Source: Streptomyces fructofermentans (GTDB lineage Bacteria; Actinomycetota; Actinomycetes; Streptomycetales; Streptomycetaceae). From it: a stretch of 64,000 nucleotides of DNA. Where the stretch lies: NCBI RefSeq assembly GCF_014651055.1, contig NZ_BMWD01000001.1, positions 408,668 through 472,667 on the forward strand, read 5' to 3'. The position numbers were made by a program, and so were the translations under genes. The notes under the pieces are model-generated. The model worked only from the letters and a program-made list of their open reading frames with translations, was not told where the DNA came from and did no database searches. Positions within the stretch are counted from its first letter, which is position 1. The number at the start of each line of letters is the position of its first letter. Positions 10,530 to 21,241 of the stretch are shown piece by piece.

Positions 10530-10576
10530 GTTCCGTGAAACCGCCCACCGCCTCCGCAGAGAGCAGCCTCCCCGCC

Positions 10577-11554
10577 ATGCTTCAGTTCATCCTCCGGCGT
10601 ACGGTCGGTGCCGTCGTCACCCTGTTCCTCATCGGTGCCGCCACGTTCTTCCTGTTCGTCGCCGCGCCCTCCGACTACGCCTCGCTGGCCTGCGGCAAGG
10701 ACTGCTCTCCCGCGCGACTGGAGGACATCCGCCAGGCGCTGGGACTCAACGAGCCGGTCGCCAAGCAGTTCTGGGAGTTCATGTCCGGCATCGTGGTCGG
10801 CCGTGACTTCCCCGACGGCCACTGCGCGGCCCCCTGCCTCGGGCAGTCGTTCTACTCGGGCGACTTCGTCTGGGACACGATCATGGACCGCTTCCCGCTG
10901 ACCCTCTCGCTGACCGCCGGCGCCATCGTGGTCTTCCTGGTCGTGGGCCTCGGCGCGGGCATGCTCGCCGCCTACCGGCGCGGCTCCATGGTGGACAAGG
11001 TCGCCACCGGCACGTCCATGGTGCTCAGCTCGTTCCAGATCTACTTCCTCGGCCCGATCGTGCTGACGATCCTCGTCTACAGCACCGGGTGGATGGAGGA
11101 CCCCAAGTACGTCCCGTTCACCGAGGACCCGGTCGGATGGCTGGTCGGACTCTCCATCCCGATGGTCGTGATGGCCACCATCTTCACCGCGCAGTACACG
11201 CGTATGGCGCGCGCCTCGATGATCGAGCAGCTCGCCGAGGAGCACGTGCGCACCGCCCGGGCGAAGGGCATGTCGAAGAAGTACGTCTTCTTCCGCTACG
11301 CCTGGCGCGGCTCGCTGATCCCGATCGTCACGGTCCTCGGCATCGACATCAGCGCCCTGCTCGGCGGCGGTGTCGTCACCGAACTGACCTTCTCGCTGCA
11401 GGGCATCGGCCGGCTGGCCGTGGACGGCGCGGTCACCAAGGACCTCCCGCTGACGATGGGCGTCATGCTGTTCGGGGCCTTCTTCATCCTGGTCCTGAAC
11501 ATCCTCGTCGACATCGTGTACGCGTACATCGACCCGCGCGTCCGGCTCTCCTAG
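10577..11554 (+). CDS. bldKC: Oligopeptide ABC importer permease, OppB type (BldKC-like)
   Basis: This 325-residue DppB/OppB-type permease is the partner of the OppC-type subunit upstream. The start at ATG 10577 gives the standard beginning of the family, MLQFILRRTVGAVVTLFLIG; longer in-frame starts would prepend 14 unlikely residues. About six transmembrane helices surround a large extracytoplasmic insert containing four cysteines (ACGKDC and CAAPC). The EAA-like loop reads RTARAKGMSKKYV...LIP, and the terminus DPRVRLS is typical. The gene follows the post-bldKB hairpin and is 15 bp upstream of the first ATPase gene. Confidence 0.92.
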   Translation: MLQFILRRTVGAVVTLFLIGAATFFLFVAAPSDYASLACGKDCSPARLEDIRQALGLNEPVAKQFWEFMSGIVVGRDFPDGHCAAPCLGQSFYSGDFVWDTIMDRFPLTLSLTAGAIVVFLVVGLGAGMLAAYRRGSMVDKVATGTSMVLSSFQIYFLGPIVLTILVYSTGWMEDPKYVPFTEDPVGWLVGLSIPMVVMATIFTAQYTRMARASMIEQLAEEHVRTARAKGMSKKYVFFRYAWRGSLIPIVTVLGIDISALLGGGVVTELTFSLQGIGRLAVDGAVTKDLPLTMGVMLFGAFFILVLNILVDIVYAYIDPRVRLS

Positions 11555-11569
11555 GAAGAACGAACCACC

Positions 11570-12628
11570 GTGACCACACTGACCAAGACCGAGGACGCCC
11601 CGGCCCCGACCGGGCCGGAGAGCTTTCTCTCGGTCCGCGATCTGAAGGTGCAGTTCTCCACCGAGGACGGCATCGTCAAGGCGGTCGACGGCCTCTCCTT
11701 CGATGTCGAGCGCGGCAAGACCCTGGGCATCGTCGGCGAGTCCGGCTCGGGCAAGTCCGTCACCAACCTGACGGTGCTCGGTCTGCACAACCCGCGCAGC
11801 ACCACCGTCGAGGGCGAGATCGTCCTCGACGGCAAGGAGCTCGTCACCGCCACGGAGAAGGAGCTGGAGCAGCTCCGCGGCAACAAGATGGCGATGATCT
11901 TCCAGGACCCGCTGACGGCCCTGTCGCCGTACTACACCGTGGGCCGGCAGCTCTCCGAGCCGTACATGAAGCACACCGGCGCCTCCAAGAAGGAGGCGAA
12001 GAGCCGGGCCATCCAGATGCTGGAGAAGGTCGGCATCCCGCAGCCCAAGGTGCGCTTCGACGACTACCCGCACCAGTTCTCCGGCGGCATGCGCCAGCGC
12101 GCGATGATCGCCATGGCGCTGATGTGCGACCCGGACCTCCTGATCGCCGACGAGCCGACCACCGCGCTCGACGTCACGGTGCAGGCGCAGATCCTCGACC
12201 TCCTCAAGGACCTCCAGCAGGAGTTCGGCTCCGCGATCATCTTCATCACCCACGACCTCGGCGTCATCGGCAACATGGCCGACGACCTGCTGGTGATGTA
12301 CGCGGGCCGGGCCGTGGAGCGCGGCACCGTCCGCGAGGTGCTGGGCGCGCCCCGGCACCCCTACACGTGGGGTCTGCTCACGTCCATGCCGCGCCTGGAC
12401 GGGGACATCCACGAGATGCTCACGCCCATCCCCGGTTCGCCCCCCTCCCTGCTCAACCCCCCGTCGGGATGCCCCTTCCACCCGCGCTGCGCCTACCAGG
12501 AGCAGATCGGCAGCCGCTGCGTGAACGAGCGGCCGTCGCTGGCGGAGGGTCGGGCCTCGGCGTGCCACCTGACGGCCGAGCAGAAGCAGACCATCTTCAT
12601 CGACACCATCAAGCCCCGGCTGCGCTAG
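11570..12628 (+). CDS. bldKD: Oligopeptide ABC importer ATPase, OppD type (BldKD-like)
   Basis: This 352-residue cytoplasmic nucleotide-binding subunit starts at GTG 11570. It has Walker A GESGSGKS (from residue 56), signature FSGGMRQR (~170), Walker [13 protein letters not shown] (~190) and switch His in ITHDLG. The C-terminal oligopeptide-transporter domain carries the cysteine cluster [10 protein letters not shown], characteristic of DppD/OppD proteins, where such cysteines can bind an iron-sulfur cluster. It is 15 bp downstream of the permease and 14 bp upstream of the second ATPase. Confidence 0.95.
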   Translation: MTTLTKTEDAPAPTGPESFLSVRDLKVQFSTEDGIVKAVDGLSFDVERGKTLGIVGESGSGKSVTNLTVLGLHNPRSTTVEGEIVLDGKELVTATEKELEQLRGNKMAMIFQDPLTALSPYYTVGRQLSEPYMKHTGASKKEAKSRAIQMLEKVGIPQPKVRFDDYPHQFSGGMRQRAMIAMALMCDPDLLIADEPTTALDVTVQAQILDLLKDLQQEFGSAIIFITHDLGVIGNMADDLLVMYAGRAVERGTVREVLGAPRHPYTWGLLTSMPRLDGDIHEMLTPIPGSPPSLLNPPSGCPFHPRCAYQEQIGSRCVNERPSLAEGRASACHLTAEQKQTIFIDTIKPRLR

Positions 12629-12642
12629 GGAGATTCCGAGAC

Positions 12643-13785
<1,143 letters not shown>

Positions 13786-14494
13786 GTGCCCGCGCGGCAC
13801 CCTCCGCGGGGGAGCGGGGGCCGCGCACGAGCCCTCCGGGACGCCCGGCGCGCCACGCGCCGGCGGGCGCCCGGGGCGCACCTGCGGCAACGGGACCGGG
13901 GCGGGGACGACATGTCCCCGCCCCGGTCCCGTGTCGTTCCCGCCCGCGCTACCCGCCCGCTCCGCGCGGCCGTGCGCGGGCCGACGCCCCCGGGCCGCCT
14001 CCGGTCCCGCGAAGGCGGCCCACGGGTCCGGCCCACGGGTCCGGCCCGGGGGTTCGGTCCCGCGGTCCGGCGCGGGTGCGTACGGTCCTGTGCGGGTGGC
14101 GTACGTGCCCTCCGGGGCGCTGGGGCGGGGCGGGGCGGGGCGGCAGGGCGGGGCGTCGGGACGAGGCCTGCGCCCCGGAACCGGCGGGCCCCGGCGGTCC
14201 CTGCCGTCGTTCGCCGCCGGCTCCGAACACCCGGCCCGAACACCCGGCCCGGGCAAGGGAGTCGGGGCCGGTCGGCGGGGGCGTAAACGGTTCGACACCG
14301 CACCGGCGGTGGGACATGCTCCCCTGCGGCGACGCGCGCCGCCACACGGTCGGCGGACGGTCCCGGGCGGCGCCCGGCGTACCGCCCGGGCAGGCCCCGC
14401 CGACGCGCGTCACCCACCGCTCCGTCCCGCCCGCCGGCGACGGACGATCCGGCGTCCGGCCCTCGGGCGCCGCGAAGGCCCCTGGAGGAGCCAG
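13786..14494. other. Long GC-rich intergenic region after bldK
   Basis: These ~700 bp hold the bldK terminator (13891-13931) and then ~560 bp with no gene I can support. Open frames on both strands are Arg/Pro/Gly artefacts of GC content. Short direct repeats are visible: a 13-bp unit twice at 14226-14251 and a gggtccggcccac-type unit near 14024-14050. The promoter of the VOC gene should lie near its end. Confidence 0.6.
13891..13931 (+). terminator. bldK operon terminator
   Basis: A perfect 18-bp inverted repeat (13891-13908 with 13914-13931) surrounds a 5-base loop, 105 bp after the last bldK gene. Confidence 0.88.
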
Positions 14495-14902
14495 TTGAAC
14501 CCCACCATCCACAACATCACCTTCGACTGCGCCGAGGACCCGTACGACCTCGGCCTGTTCTGGAGCGAGCTGCTCGGCCGGCCGCTGGCCGACGACGACA
14601 AGCCGGGCGACCCGGAGGCCGTACTGCGCGACCCCGACGGCGGCCCGACGCTGCTCTTCGTCCGGGTCCCCGAGGGCAAGACCGTCAAGAACCGCATCCA
14701 CTTCGACCTGCGCCCGCGAGGCCGCACCAGGGCGGCCGAGGTCGAGCGGGCGCTCGCCCTCGGGGCCCGGCTGGTCGCGGACAGGACCCGGCCCGACGGG
14801 CGGGGCTGGGTGACCCTGGCCGACCCCGAGGGCAACGAGTTCTGCGTGGAGCGCGGGGACTCGGACACCGTGACCGACGCCCCCGCCACGCCCGGCGAGT
14901 AG
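14495..14902 (+). CDS. VOC (glyoxalase/bleomycin-resistance fold) family protein
   Basis: This 135-residue single-domain protein of the vicinal oxygen chelate fold has two beta-alpha-beta-beta-beta modules. N-terminal ITFDCAEDPYDLGLFW and C-terminal VTLADPEGNEFCVE are standard for the actinobacterial VOC/4a-hydroxytetrahydrobiopterin dehydratase-like group. The putative metal or substrate residues are an Asp in the first module, His (NRIHFDL) in the second, and Glu in EFCVE. The start is TTG 14495, supported by GGAGGAG seven bases upstream; there is no ATG or GTG in frame nearby. It is monocistronic between two peptide transport operons. Substrate is unknown. Confidence 0.83.
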   Translation: MNPTIHNITFDCAEDPYDLGLFWSELLGRPLADDDKPGDPEAVLRDPDGGPTLLFVRVPEGKTVKNRIHFDLRPRGRTRAAEVERALALGARLVADRTRPDGRGWVTLADPEGNEFCVERGDSDTVTDAPATPGE

Positions 14903-15376
14903 CGGCCCCCACCCTCGGGGGGTGCCACCGGCCACGACGGCCTCCGGCGGACACCCCTGCCGCGCCTCGGCCCCTGCCCCTGCCCCCGCCTCCCGCCCTT
15001 CCGCCCGCCGGCTTCCCGCCTCCCGCCCGCTGTCCGGAGTCCCGGGCGGCGGGCGCGGGCCGTTCCGCCCGCGCCCCGGTTTCCGCCGTGCGGGTGAGGC
15101 GCGCGGTGACCGGACCGCGGGCGGGCCCGGTCGGGCCTCCGGGCACCCCCGGCGCGCCCGCCGCGCCTCCCGGCCGACCGTCCCGTCGGTGCGGGCGAGG
15201 GGCGCGGCCCACGTCGCGCCGAGGGCACGCGCGCCGGGACCGGCGCGGCCCCGCCGGGCGCCCGGGCCACCCGGAAGGGTGGAGTAAATGTGCGCCGTGA
15301 ACCTTATACGCCGATATTGACGCTAAAGGGCACAGCGTTCGGCGCCGGGCCACAGCGCACATTGAGGAGGCACTCC
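14903..15376. promoter_or_regulatory. GC-rich spacer and promoter region of second peptide operon
   Basis: The first ~370 bp are extremely GC-rich without a credible gene. The last ~90 bp (15285-15376) become AT-richer (ccttatacgccgatattgacgc), and I expect the operon promoter there. TTGAGGAGG at 15362-15370 is the ribosome site. No exact promoter call is made. Confidence 0.45.
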
Positions 15377-17014
15377 ATGCGTGGAGCCACACACGCCAAA
15401 TGGGCCGCATGCGCGGCGGCGGTAGCGCTCGCCGCGACGGCCTGCGGCGGTGACGGCGACAGCGGCGGCGGCGACGGCGACGGCACCGGGGTCCTGAGCT
15501 CCTCGTGGGGTGACCCGCAGAACCCTCTGGAGCCCGCCAACACCAACGAGGTCCAGGGCGGCAAGGTCCTCGACATGGTCTTCCGGGGCCTGAAGCGGTA
15601 CAACGCCAAGACCGGCGCGGCCGAGGACATGCTGGCCGAGAAGATCGAGACCACGGACTCGCAGAACTTCACCGTCACCGTCAAGACCGGCTGGAAGTTC
15701 AGCAACGGCGAGGACGTCACCGCCGAGTCCTTCGTGAACGCCTGGAACTACGGCGCCAGCCTCAAGAACAACCAGAAGAACGCGTACTTCTTCGGCTACA
15801 TCGACGGCTACGACCAGGTCCACCCCGAGGACGGCAGCGACCAGAAGGCCGAGACCCTCTCGGGTCTCAAGGTCACCGGCGACAACACCTTCACGGTCAA
15901 GCTCAACCAGAAGTTCTCGACCTTCCCCGACACCCTCGGGTACTCGGCCTACTCGCCGCTGCCCAAGGCGTTCTTCGACGACCACGCGGCCTGGCTCTCG
16001 AAGCCGATCGGCAACGGGCCGTACGTCGTCGACACGTACACCAAGGGCTCGGAGATGAAGCTTCGCAAGTGGGACGACTACCCGGGCGAGGACAAGGCCG
16101 AGAACGGCGGCGTCGACCTCAAGGTCTACACCGACAACAACACCGCCTACACGGACCTCATCGCCGGCAACCTCGACCTGGTCGACGACGTGCCCGCCTC
16201 GCAGCTCGGCAACGCCAAGGCCGACCTCGACGGCCGGTACATCAACACCCCCGCGGGCATCATCCAGACCCTGGCCTTCCCGTTCTACGACAAGGCCTGG
16301 GACAAGCCCGGCATGGAGAAGGTCCGCACGGGCCTGTCCCGCGCGATCAACCGGGACCAGATCACCGACACGATCTTCCAGAAGACCCGGACGCCCGCCA
16401 GCGACTGGACCTCGCCCGTGCTCGGCGAGGACGGCGGCTTCAAGGAAGGGCTCTGCGGAGACGCCTGCGAGTACGACCCCGACGAGGCCAAGAAGCTGAT
16501 CGAGGAGGGCGGCGGCCTGCCCGGCGGCCAGGTCAAGATCTCGTACAACGCGGACACCGGCTCCCACAAGGAGTGGGTGGACGCCGTGTGCAACTCGATC
16601 AACAACGCGCTCGGCAACGACAAGGCCTGCGTGGGCAACCCCGTCGGCACCTTCGCGGACTTCCGCAACCAGATCACGCAGCTCAAGATGAACGGCCCGT
16701 TCCGGGCCGGCTGGCAGATGGACTACCCGCTGATCCAGAACTTCCTCCAGCCGCTCTACTACACCAACGCCTCCTCCAACGACGGCAAGTGGTCCAGCCC
16801 CGAGTTCGACAAGCTCGTCAACGAGGCGAACGCCGAGAGCGACCGGGCCAAGGCCGTCAGCCTCTTCCAGCAGGCCGAGGAGGTCCTGCGGGACGACATG
16901 GGCGCCATTCCGCTCTGGTACCAGAACGGCAGCGCCGGCTACGCGTCGAGGCTCTCGGATGTGGCGCTGAACCCGTTCAGCCTCCCCGTCTACAACGAGA
17001 TCAAGGTCAGCTGA
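15377..17014 (+). CDS. Oligopeptide-binding lipoprotein of second Opp-type importer
   Basis: This 545-residue SBP family 5 lipoprotein starts at ATG 15377, seven bases after GAGGAGG. The signal peptide ends LAATAC, with the lipid-modified Cys at ~25, followed by a Gly/Asp linker. The mature domain has family motifs (KFSNGEDVTAESFVNAWNY near 120; SRAINRDQI near 325; IPLWYQNGSAGY near the C-terminus). Six or so cysteines occur in the mature domain, more than in BldKB. It leads the order SBP-OppB-OppC-OppD-OppF. A perfect hairpin follows the stop. The substrate is presumably a peptide, but nothing in the sequence fixes which. Confidence 0.93.
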   Translation: MRGATHAKWAACAAAVALAATACGGDGDSGGGDGDGTGVLSSSWGDPQNPLEPANTNEVQGGKVLDMVFRGLKRYNAKTGAAEDMLAEKIETTDSQNFTVTVKTGWKFSNGEDVTAESFVNAWNYGASLKNNQKNAYFFGYIDGYDQVHPEDGSDQKAETLSGLKVTGDNTFTVKLNQKFSTFPDTLGYSAYSPLPKAFFDDHAAWLSKPIGNGPYVVDTYTKGSEMKLRKWDDYPGEDKAENGGVDLKVYTDNNTAYTDLIAGNLDLVDDVPASQLGNAKADLDGRYINTPAGIIQTLAFPFYDKAWDKPGMEKVRTGLSRAINRDQITDTIFQKTRTPASDWTSPVLGEDGGFKEGLCGDACEYDPDEAKKLIEEGGGLPGGQVKISYNADTGSHKEWVDAVCNSINNALGNDKACVGNPVGTFADFRNQITQLKMNGPFRAGWQMDYPLIQNFLQPLYYTNASSNDGKWSSPEFDKLVNEANAESDRAKAVSLFQQAEEVLRDDMGAIPLWYQNGSAGYASRLSDVALNPFSLPVYNEIKVS

Positions 17015-17019
17015 GCCGC

Positions 17020-17049
17020 GGGGGCACCCCGCCCGGGCGGGGTGCCCCC
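17020..17049 (+). promoter_or_regulatory. Intra-operon hairpin after the second binding-protein gene
   Basis: This is a perfectly palindromic 30-bp sequence (15-bp arms, no spacer, so a real loop of about four bases) starting 5 bp after the stop. It lies 19 bp before the first permease start. It probably stabilises the 5' mRNA or attenuates transcription so that binding protein exceeds transporter. Confidence 0.8.
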
Positions 17050-17068
17050 ATCTACCTCCGGAGCCCTC

Positions 17069-17992
17069 ATGGGACGGTATGTGATCCGGCGTCTGCTGCA
17101 GATGATCCCGGTCTTCTTCGGCGCCACCCTGTTGATCTTCCTGATGGTGAACGTGATGGGCGACCCCATCGCGGGCCTGTGCGGCGAACGGCAGTGCGAC
17201 CCCGCCACGGCCACCCAGCTGCGCAAGGAGTTCGGCCTCGACAAGCCCCTGTGGCAGCAGTACGCGACCTACATGGGCAACGTCTTCACCGGCGACTTCG
17301 GCACCGCGTTCAACGGGCAGGAGGTCACCGAGCTGATGGCGAGCGCCTTCCCGGTCACCGTCCGGCTGACGATCGTGGCGATCCTCTTCGAGATCGTCAT
17401 CGGCATCACCCTGGGCGTCGTCACCGGTCTGCGCCGCGGCCGCCCGATCGACACCGGCGTCCTGCTGCTGACCCTGGTCGTCATCTCGGTGCCGACCTTC
17501 GTCACCGGTCTGCTGCTCCAGCTGCTGCTCGGCGTCGAGTGGGGCTGGATCAGCCCGTCCGTCTCGACGGAGGCCCCCTTCGACGAGCTGATCGTGCCGG
17601 GCCTCGTGCTCGCGTCCGTCTCGCTCGCGTACGTGACCCGGCTGACCCGTACGTCCATCGCCGAGAACCGCCGCGCCGACTACGTGCGCACGGCCATCGC
17701 CAAGGGCCTGCCCCGGCGCCGGGTCATCACCCGCCACCTGCTGCGCAACTCGCTGATCCCGGTCGTCACCTTCATCGGCACGGACATCGGCGCGCTGATG
17801 GGCGGAGCCATCGTCACCGAGCGCATCTTCAACATCCACGGCGTCGGCTACCAGCTCTACCAGGGCATCCTGCGCCAGAACACGCAGACCGTCGTCGGCT
17901 TCGTGACCATCCTCGTCCTCGTCTTCCTGGTGGCCAACCTGCTGGTCGACCTCCTGTACGCCGTACTCGACCCGAGGATCCGCTATGCCTGA
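17069..17992 (+). CDS. Oligopeptide ABC importer permease, OppB type (second operon)
   Basis: This 307-residue permease starts at ATG 17069 behind CTCCGGAG, giving the family-typical MGRYVIRRLLQMIPVFFGAT. It has about six transmembrane helices, an extracytoplasmic region with CGERQC, an EAA-like loop (RTAIAKGLPRRRV...LIP) and the conserved terminus LDPRIRYA. The next permease overlaps its last codons by 8 bp, so the two are translationally coupled. Confidence 0.94.
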   Translation: MGRYVIRRLLQMIPVFFGATLLIFLMVNVMGDPIAGLCGERQCDPATATQLRKEFGLDKPLWQQYATYMGNVFTGDFGTAFNGQEVTELMASAFPVTVRLTIVAILFEIVIGITLGVVTGLRRGRPIDTGVLLLTLVVISVPTFVTGLLLQLLLGVEWGWISPSVSTEAPFDELIVPGLVLASVSLAYVTRLTRTSIAENRRADYVRTAIAKGLPRRRVITRHLLRNSLIPVVTFIGTDIGALMGGAIVTERIFNIHGVGYQLYQGILRQNTQTVVGFVTILVLVFLVANLLVDLLYAVLDPRIRYA

Positions 17993-18995
17993 ACCCATGC
18001 CGCCGGAGCCGCACATCTCGGGCGGGGACCGTGCCGCGGAGGACGGCGCCATCGCGGCGACGGGCCTGGACGGCACGATGGACCTCGCCGCGCAGGAGGG
18101 CGAGTCCCTGGAGAAGCGGCTCGACGCACCCGAGAGCGGGCCCGAGGGCAAGCCCCGCTCGCTGTGGTCCGACGCCTGGCGGGACCTGCGGCGCAACCCC
18201 GTCTTCATCATCTCGGGGCTCGCCATCCTCTTCCTGGTCTTCATCTCCCTGTGGCCCGGGTCGATCGCCTCGGGCAACCCCCTGCAGTGCGACCTGTCCA
18301 AGGCCCAGGAGGGCTCCCAGCCCGGCGCCCCCTTCGGCTACAACGGCCAGGGCTGCAACGTCTACACGAGGACCGTGTACGGGGCGCGGGTGTCCGTCAC
18401 GGTGGGCGTGTGCGCCACGCTCGGCGTCGCGATCCTCGGCTCGGTGCTCGGCGGGCTCGCCGGGTTCTTCGGAGGGGCCGGGGACGCGGTCCTGTCCCGG
18501 ATCACCGACATCTTCTTCGCGATCCCCGTCGTCCTCGGCGGACTCGTGCTGCTGTCCGTGGTCACCAGCTCCACCGTCTGGCCCGTGATCGGGTTCATGG
18601 TGCTGCTCGGCTGGCCGCAGATCTCGCGCATCGCGCGCGGATCGGTGATCACCACCCGGCAGAACGACTACGTCCAGGCCGCCCGCGCCCTCGGCGCCTC
18701 CAACTCGCGGATGCTGCTGCGGCACATCATGCCCAACGCGATCGCGCCCGTCATCGTCGTGGCGACCATCGCGCTCGGCACGTACATCTCGCTTGAGGCG
18801 ACCCTCTCCTACCTCGGCGTCGGACTGAAGCCGCCCACGGTGAGCTGGGGCATCGACATCTCCTCGGCCTCCCAGTACATCCGCACGGCCCCCCACGCGC
18901 TGCTGTGGCCGGCCGGCGCGCTGGCCGTGACCGTCCTCGCGTTCATCATGCTCGGCGACGCGGTGCGCGACGCCCTCGACCCGAAGCTGAGGTGA
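17985..18995 (+). CDS. Oligopeptide ABC importer permease, OppC type (second operon)
   Basis: This 336-residue OppC/DppC-type permease has an unusually long hydrophilic N-terminus (~65 residues, acidic). The first helix follows at NPVFIISGLAILFLVF and five more after that. The EAA loop reads QAARALGASNSRMLLRHIMPN, and the end [14 protein letters not shown] is diagnostic of the family. It overlaps the upstream permease by 8 bp and the downstream ATPase by 4 bp (GTGA), giving a tightly coupled operon. Confidence 0.94.
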   Translation: MPEPMPPEPHISGGDRAAEDGAIAATGLDGTMDLAAQEGESLEKRLDAPESGPEGKPRSLWSDAWRDLRRNPVFIISGLAILFLVFISLWPGSIASGNPLQCDLSKAQEGSQPGAPFGYNGQGCNVYTRTVYGARVSVTVGVCATLGVAILGSVLGGLAGFFGGAGDAVLSRITDIFFAIPVVLGGLVLLSVVTSSTVWPVIGFMVLLGWPQISRIARGSVITTRQNDYVQAARALGASNSRMLLRHIMPNAIAPVIVVATIALGTYISLEATLSYLGVGLKPPTVSWGIDISSASQYIRTAPHALLWPAGALAVTVLAFIMLGDAVRDALDPKLR

Positions 18996-20002
18996 CCGCC
19001 GTGCTGCTCGAAGTGCGTGATCTGCACGTGGAGTTCAGGACCCGGGACGGAGTGGCCAAGGCCGTCAACGGCGTCACGTACAGCGTGGACGAGGGAGAGA
19101 CGCTCGCCGTGCTCGGCGAGTCGGGCTCCGGCAAGTCCGTGACCGCGCAGGCCGTGATGGGCATCCTCGACACGCCGCCGGGCCGGATCACGTCCGGCGA
19201 GATCCTGTTCCAGGGCGAGGACCTCCTGAAGTACAAGGAGGAGGAGCGCCGCAAGGTGCGCGGCGCGAAGATGGCGATGATCTTCCAGGACGCGCTGTCC
19301 TCCCTGAACCCGGTGCTCAGCGTCGGCGCCCAGCTCGGCGAGATGTTCACCGTCCACCGGGGGATGTCGCGCAAGGACGCCAGGGCCAAGGCGATCGAAC
19401 TGATGGACCGGGTGCGCATCCCCGGCGCGGCGGCCCGCGTCGGCGACTACCCGCACCAGTTCTCCGGCGGCATGCGCCAGCGCATCATGATCGCCATGGC
19501 GCTGGCCCTGGAGCCCGCGCTGATCATCGCCGACGAGCCGACCACCGCGCTCGACGTCACCGTCCAGGCCCAGGTGATGGACCTGCTCGCCGAGTTGCAG
19601 CGCGAACTCAGCATGGGCCTGATCCTCATCACCCACGACCTCGGAGTCGTCGCGGACGTCGCCGACCGGATCGCCGTGATGTACGCGGGCCGGATCGTCG
19701 AGTCGGCCCCCGTCCACGACATCTACAAGGCTCCGGCGCACCCGTACACGAAGGGCCTGCTGGAGTCGATCCCGCGCCTCGACCAGAAGGGCCAGGAGCT
19801 GTACGCCATCAAGGGCCTGCCGCCGAACCTGATGAACATCCCGCCGGGCTGCGCCTTCAACCCGCGCTGCCCGTTCGCCCAGGACATCTGCCGCGCCGAG
19901 GTGCCCCCGCTGGCCGAGGTGGACGAGGACCGCAGGAGCGCCTGCTTCTTCTGGAGGGAGACGCTGGATGCCGCAGCCAGTTCCGGAGGCCCCCGTGCCT
20001 GA
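18992..20002 (+). CDS. Oligopeptide ABC importer ATPase, OppD type (second operon)
   Basis: This 336-residue ATPase starts at GTG 18992 in a GTGA overlap with the preceding permease. Motifs are Walker A GESGSGKS (from ~42), [20 protein letters not shown] and ITHDLG. The C-terminal [14 protein letters not shown] cluster belongs to the OppD C-terminal domain. The second ATPase overlaps its 3' end by 35 bp. Confidence 0.95.
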   Translation: MTAVLLEVRDLHVEFRTRDGVAKAVNGVTYSVDEGETLAVLGESGSGKSVTAQAVMGILDTPPGRITSGEILFQGEDLLKYKEEERRKVRGAKMAMIFQDALSSLNPVLSVGAQLGEMFTVHRGMSRKDARAKAIELMDRVRIPGAAARVGDYPHQFSGGMRQRIMIAMALALEPALIIADEPTTALDVTVQAQVMDLLAELQRELSMGLILITHDLGVVADVADRIAVMYAGRIVESAPVHDIYKAPAHPYTKGLLESIPRLDQKGQELYAIKGLPPNLMNIPPGCAFNPRCPFAQDICRAEVPPLAEVDEDRRSACFFWRETLDAAASSGGPRA

Positions 20003-21062
20003 GGCGATTCTTGAGGTCAGCGGGCTGGTCAAGCACTACCCGCTGACCCGGGGCATTGTGTTCAAGAAGCACGTGGGGGAGGTCCGCGCGGTCGACGGCG
20101 TCGACTTCGCGCTCGGCGCGGGGGAGACCCTCGGCATCGTCGGCGAGTCCGGCTGCGGCAAGTCGACCGTCGCCCGGATGCTCGTCAACCTGGAGCGGCC
20201 GACCGAAGGGGCGATCAAGTACAAGGGCGAGGACATCACCAAGCTGTCGGGCCGCGCCCTGAAGGCCGTCCGCCGCAACATCCAGATGGTCTTCCAGGAC
20301 CCGTACACCTCGCTCAACCCGAGGATGACGGTCGGCGACATCATCGGTGAGCCGTACGAGATCCACCCCGAGGTCGCGCCGAAGGGCGACCGCCGCCGCA
20401 AGGTCCAGGACCTGCTGGACGTGGTGGGGCTCAACCCGGAGTACATCAACCGCTACCCGCACCAGTTCTCCGGCGGGCAGCGCCAGCGCATCGGCATCGC
20501 GCGCGGCCTCGCCCTGCGCCCCGAGATCATCGTCGCGGACGAGCCGGTGTCGGCCCTCGACGTGTCGGTGCAGGCGCAGGTGATCAACCTGCTCGACCGG
20601 CTCCAGAGCGAGTTCAGCCTGAGCTACGTCTTCATCGCGCACGACCTGTCGATCGTGCGGCACATCTCCGACCGGGTGGGCGTCATGTACCTCGGGCGGA
20701 TCGTGGAGATCGGCAGGGACGCCGAGATCTACGACCACCCGACGCACCCGTACACGCAGGCCCTGCTGTCCGCGGTGCCCGTGCCGGACCCGGAGGCCCG
20801 CGAGCACCGGGAGCGGATCATCCTCTTCGGCGACGTGCCCTCACCGGCGAACGTGCCCTCCGGCTGCCGCTTCCGCACCCGCTGCTGGAAGGCGCAGGAG
20901 CGGTGCGCGCAGGAGGTGCCGCTGCTCGCGGTGCCCGCGGAGTTCCGGTACGGGGCCGGTCCCGCCGCCCACGACTCGGCGTGCCACTTCGCCGAGGAGA
21001 AGCAGGTCGTACCGCCCGAGGAGGCCGAGAAGCCCGCAGAGCCCGCGGACGGTGCGGAATAG
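19968..21062 (+). CDS. Oligopeptide ABC importer ATPase, OppF type (second operon)
   Basis: This 364-residue ATPase has Walker [10 protein letters not shown] (from 59), [26 protein letters not shown] and the C-terminal [14 protein letters not shown] cluster. The ATG at 19968 follows GGAGGGAG. A GTG at 19995 would also fit and would remove most of the 35-bp overlap. It closes the operon. Its C-terminal tail is acidic and Glu/Pro-rich, like that of BldKE, its closest paralogue in the window. Confidence 0.95.
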   Translation: MPQPVPEAPVPEAILEVSGLVKHYPLTRGIVFKKHVGEVRAVDGVDFALGAGETLGIVGESGCGKSTVARMLVNLERPTEGAIKYKGEDITKLSGRALKAVRRNIQMVFQDPYTSLNPRMTVGDIIGEPYEIHPEVAPKGDRRRKVQDLLDVVGLNPEYINRYPHQFSGGQRQRIGIARGLALRPEIIVADEPVSALDVSVQAQVINLLDRLQSEFSLSYVFIAHDLSIVRHISDRVGVMYLGRIVEIGRDAEIYDHPTHPYTQALLSAVPVPDPEAREHRERIILFGDVPSPANVPSGCRFRTRCWKAQERCAQEVPLLAVPAEFRYGAGPAAHDSACHFAEEKQVVPPEEAEKPAEPADGAE

Positions 21063-21170
21063 GATGAAAAATGCGTATCAACTTCGTTAACACGCAGGCA
21101 ACTCCGCCGACCCTCTGCCGATATACGGACGCGTCAGTCTGAGCGGCGTACGGCCGTGCGGGTGCCGTAG

Positions 21171-21203
21171 ACCGGCCGGGGGCACCATGTCTCCCCGGCC
21201 GGT
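21171..21203. terminator. Bidirectional terminator between peptide operon and S9 peptidase
   Basis: An 11-bp inverted repeat (21171-21181 with 21193-21203) lies between convergent genes and can serve both. Confidence 0.75.
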
Positions 21204-21241
21204 CGCATGTCCGCCCCCGGCCGCGCGGTGGCGGCTCCGCG

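Noticed and set aside
13932..14494. Long Arg/Pro/Gly frames on both strands between bldK and the VOC gene
   Set aside because: Typical artefacts of extreme GC content; no ribosome site, no recognisable motif, mutual overlap.
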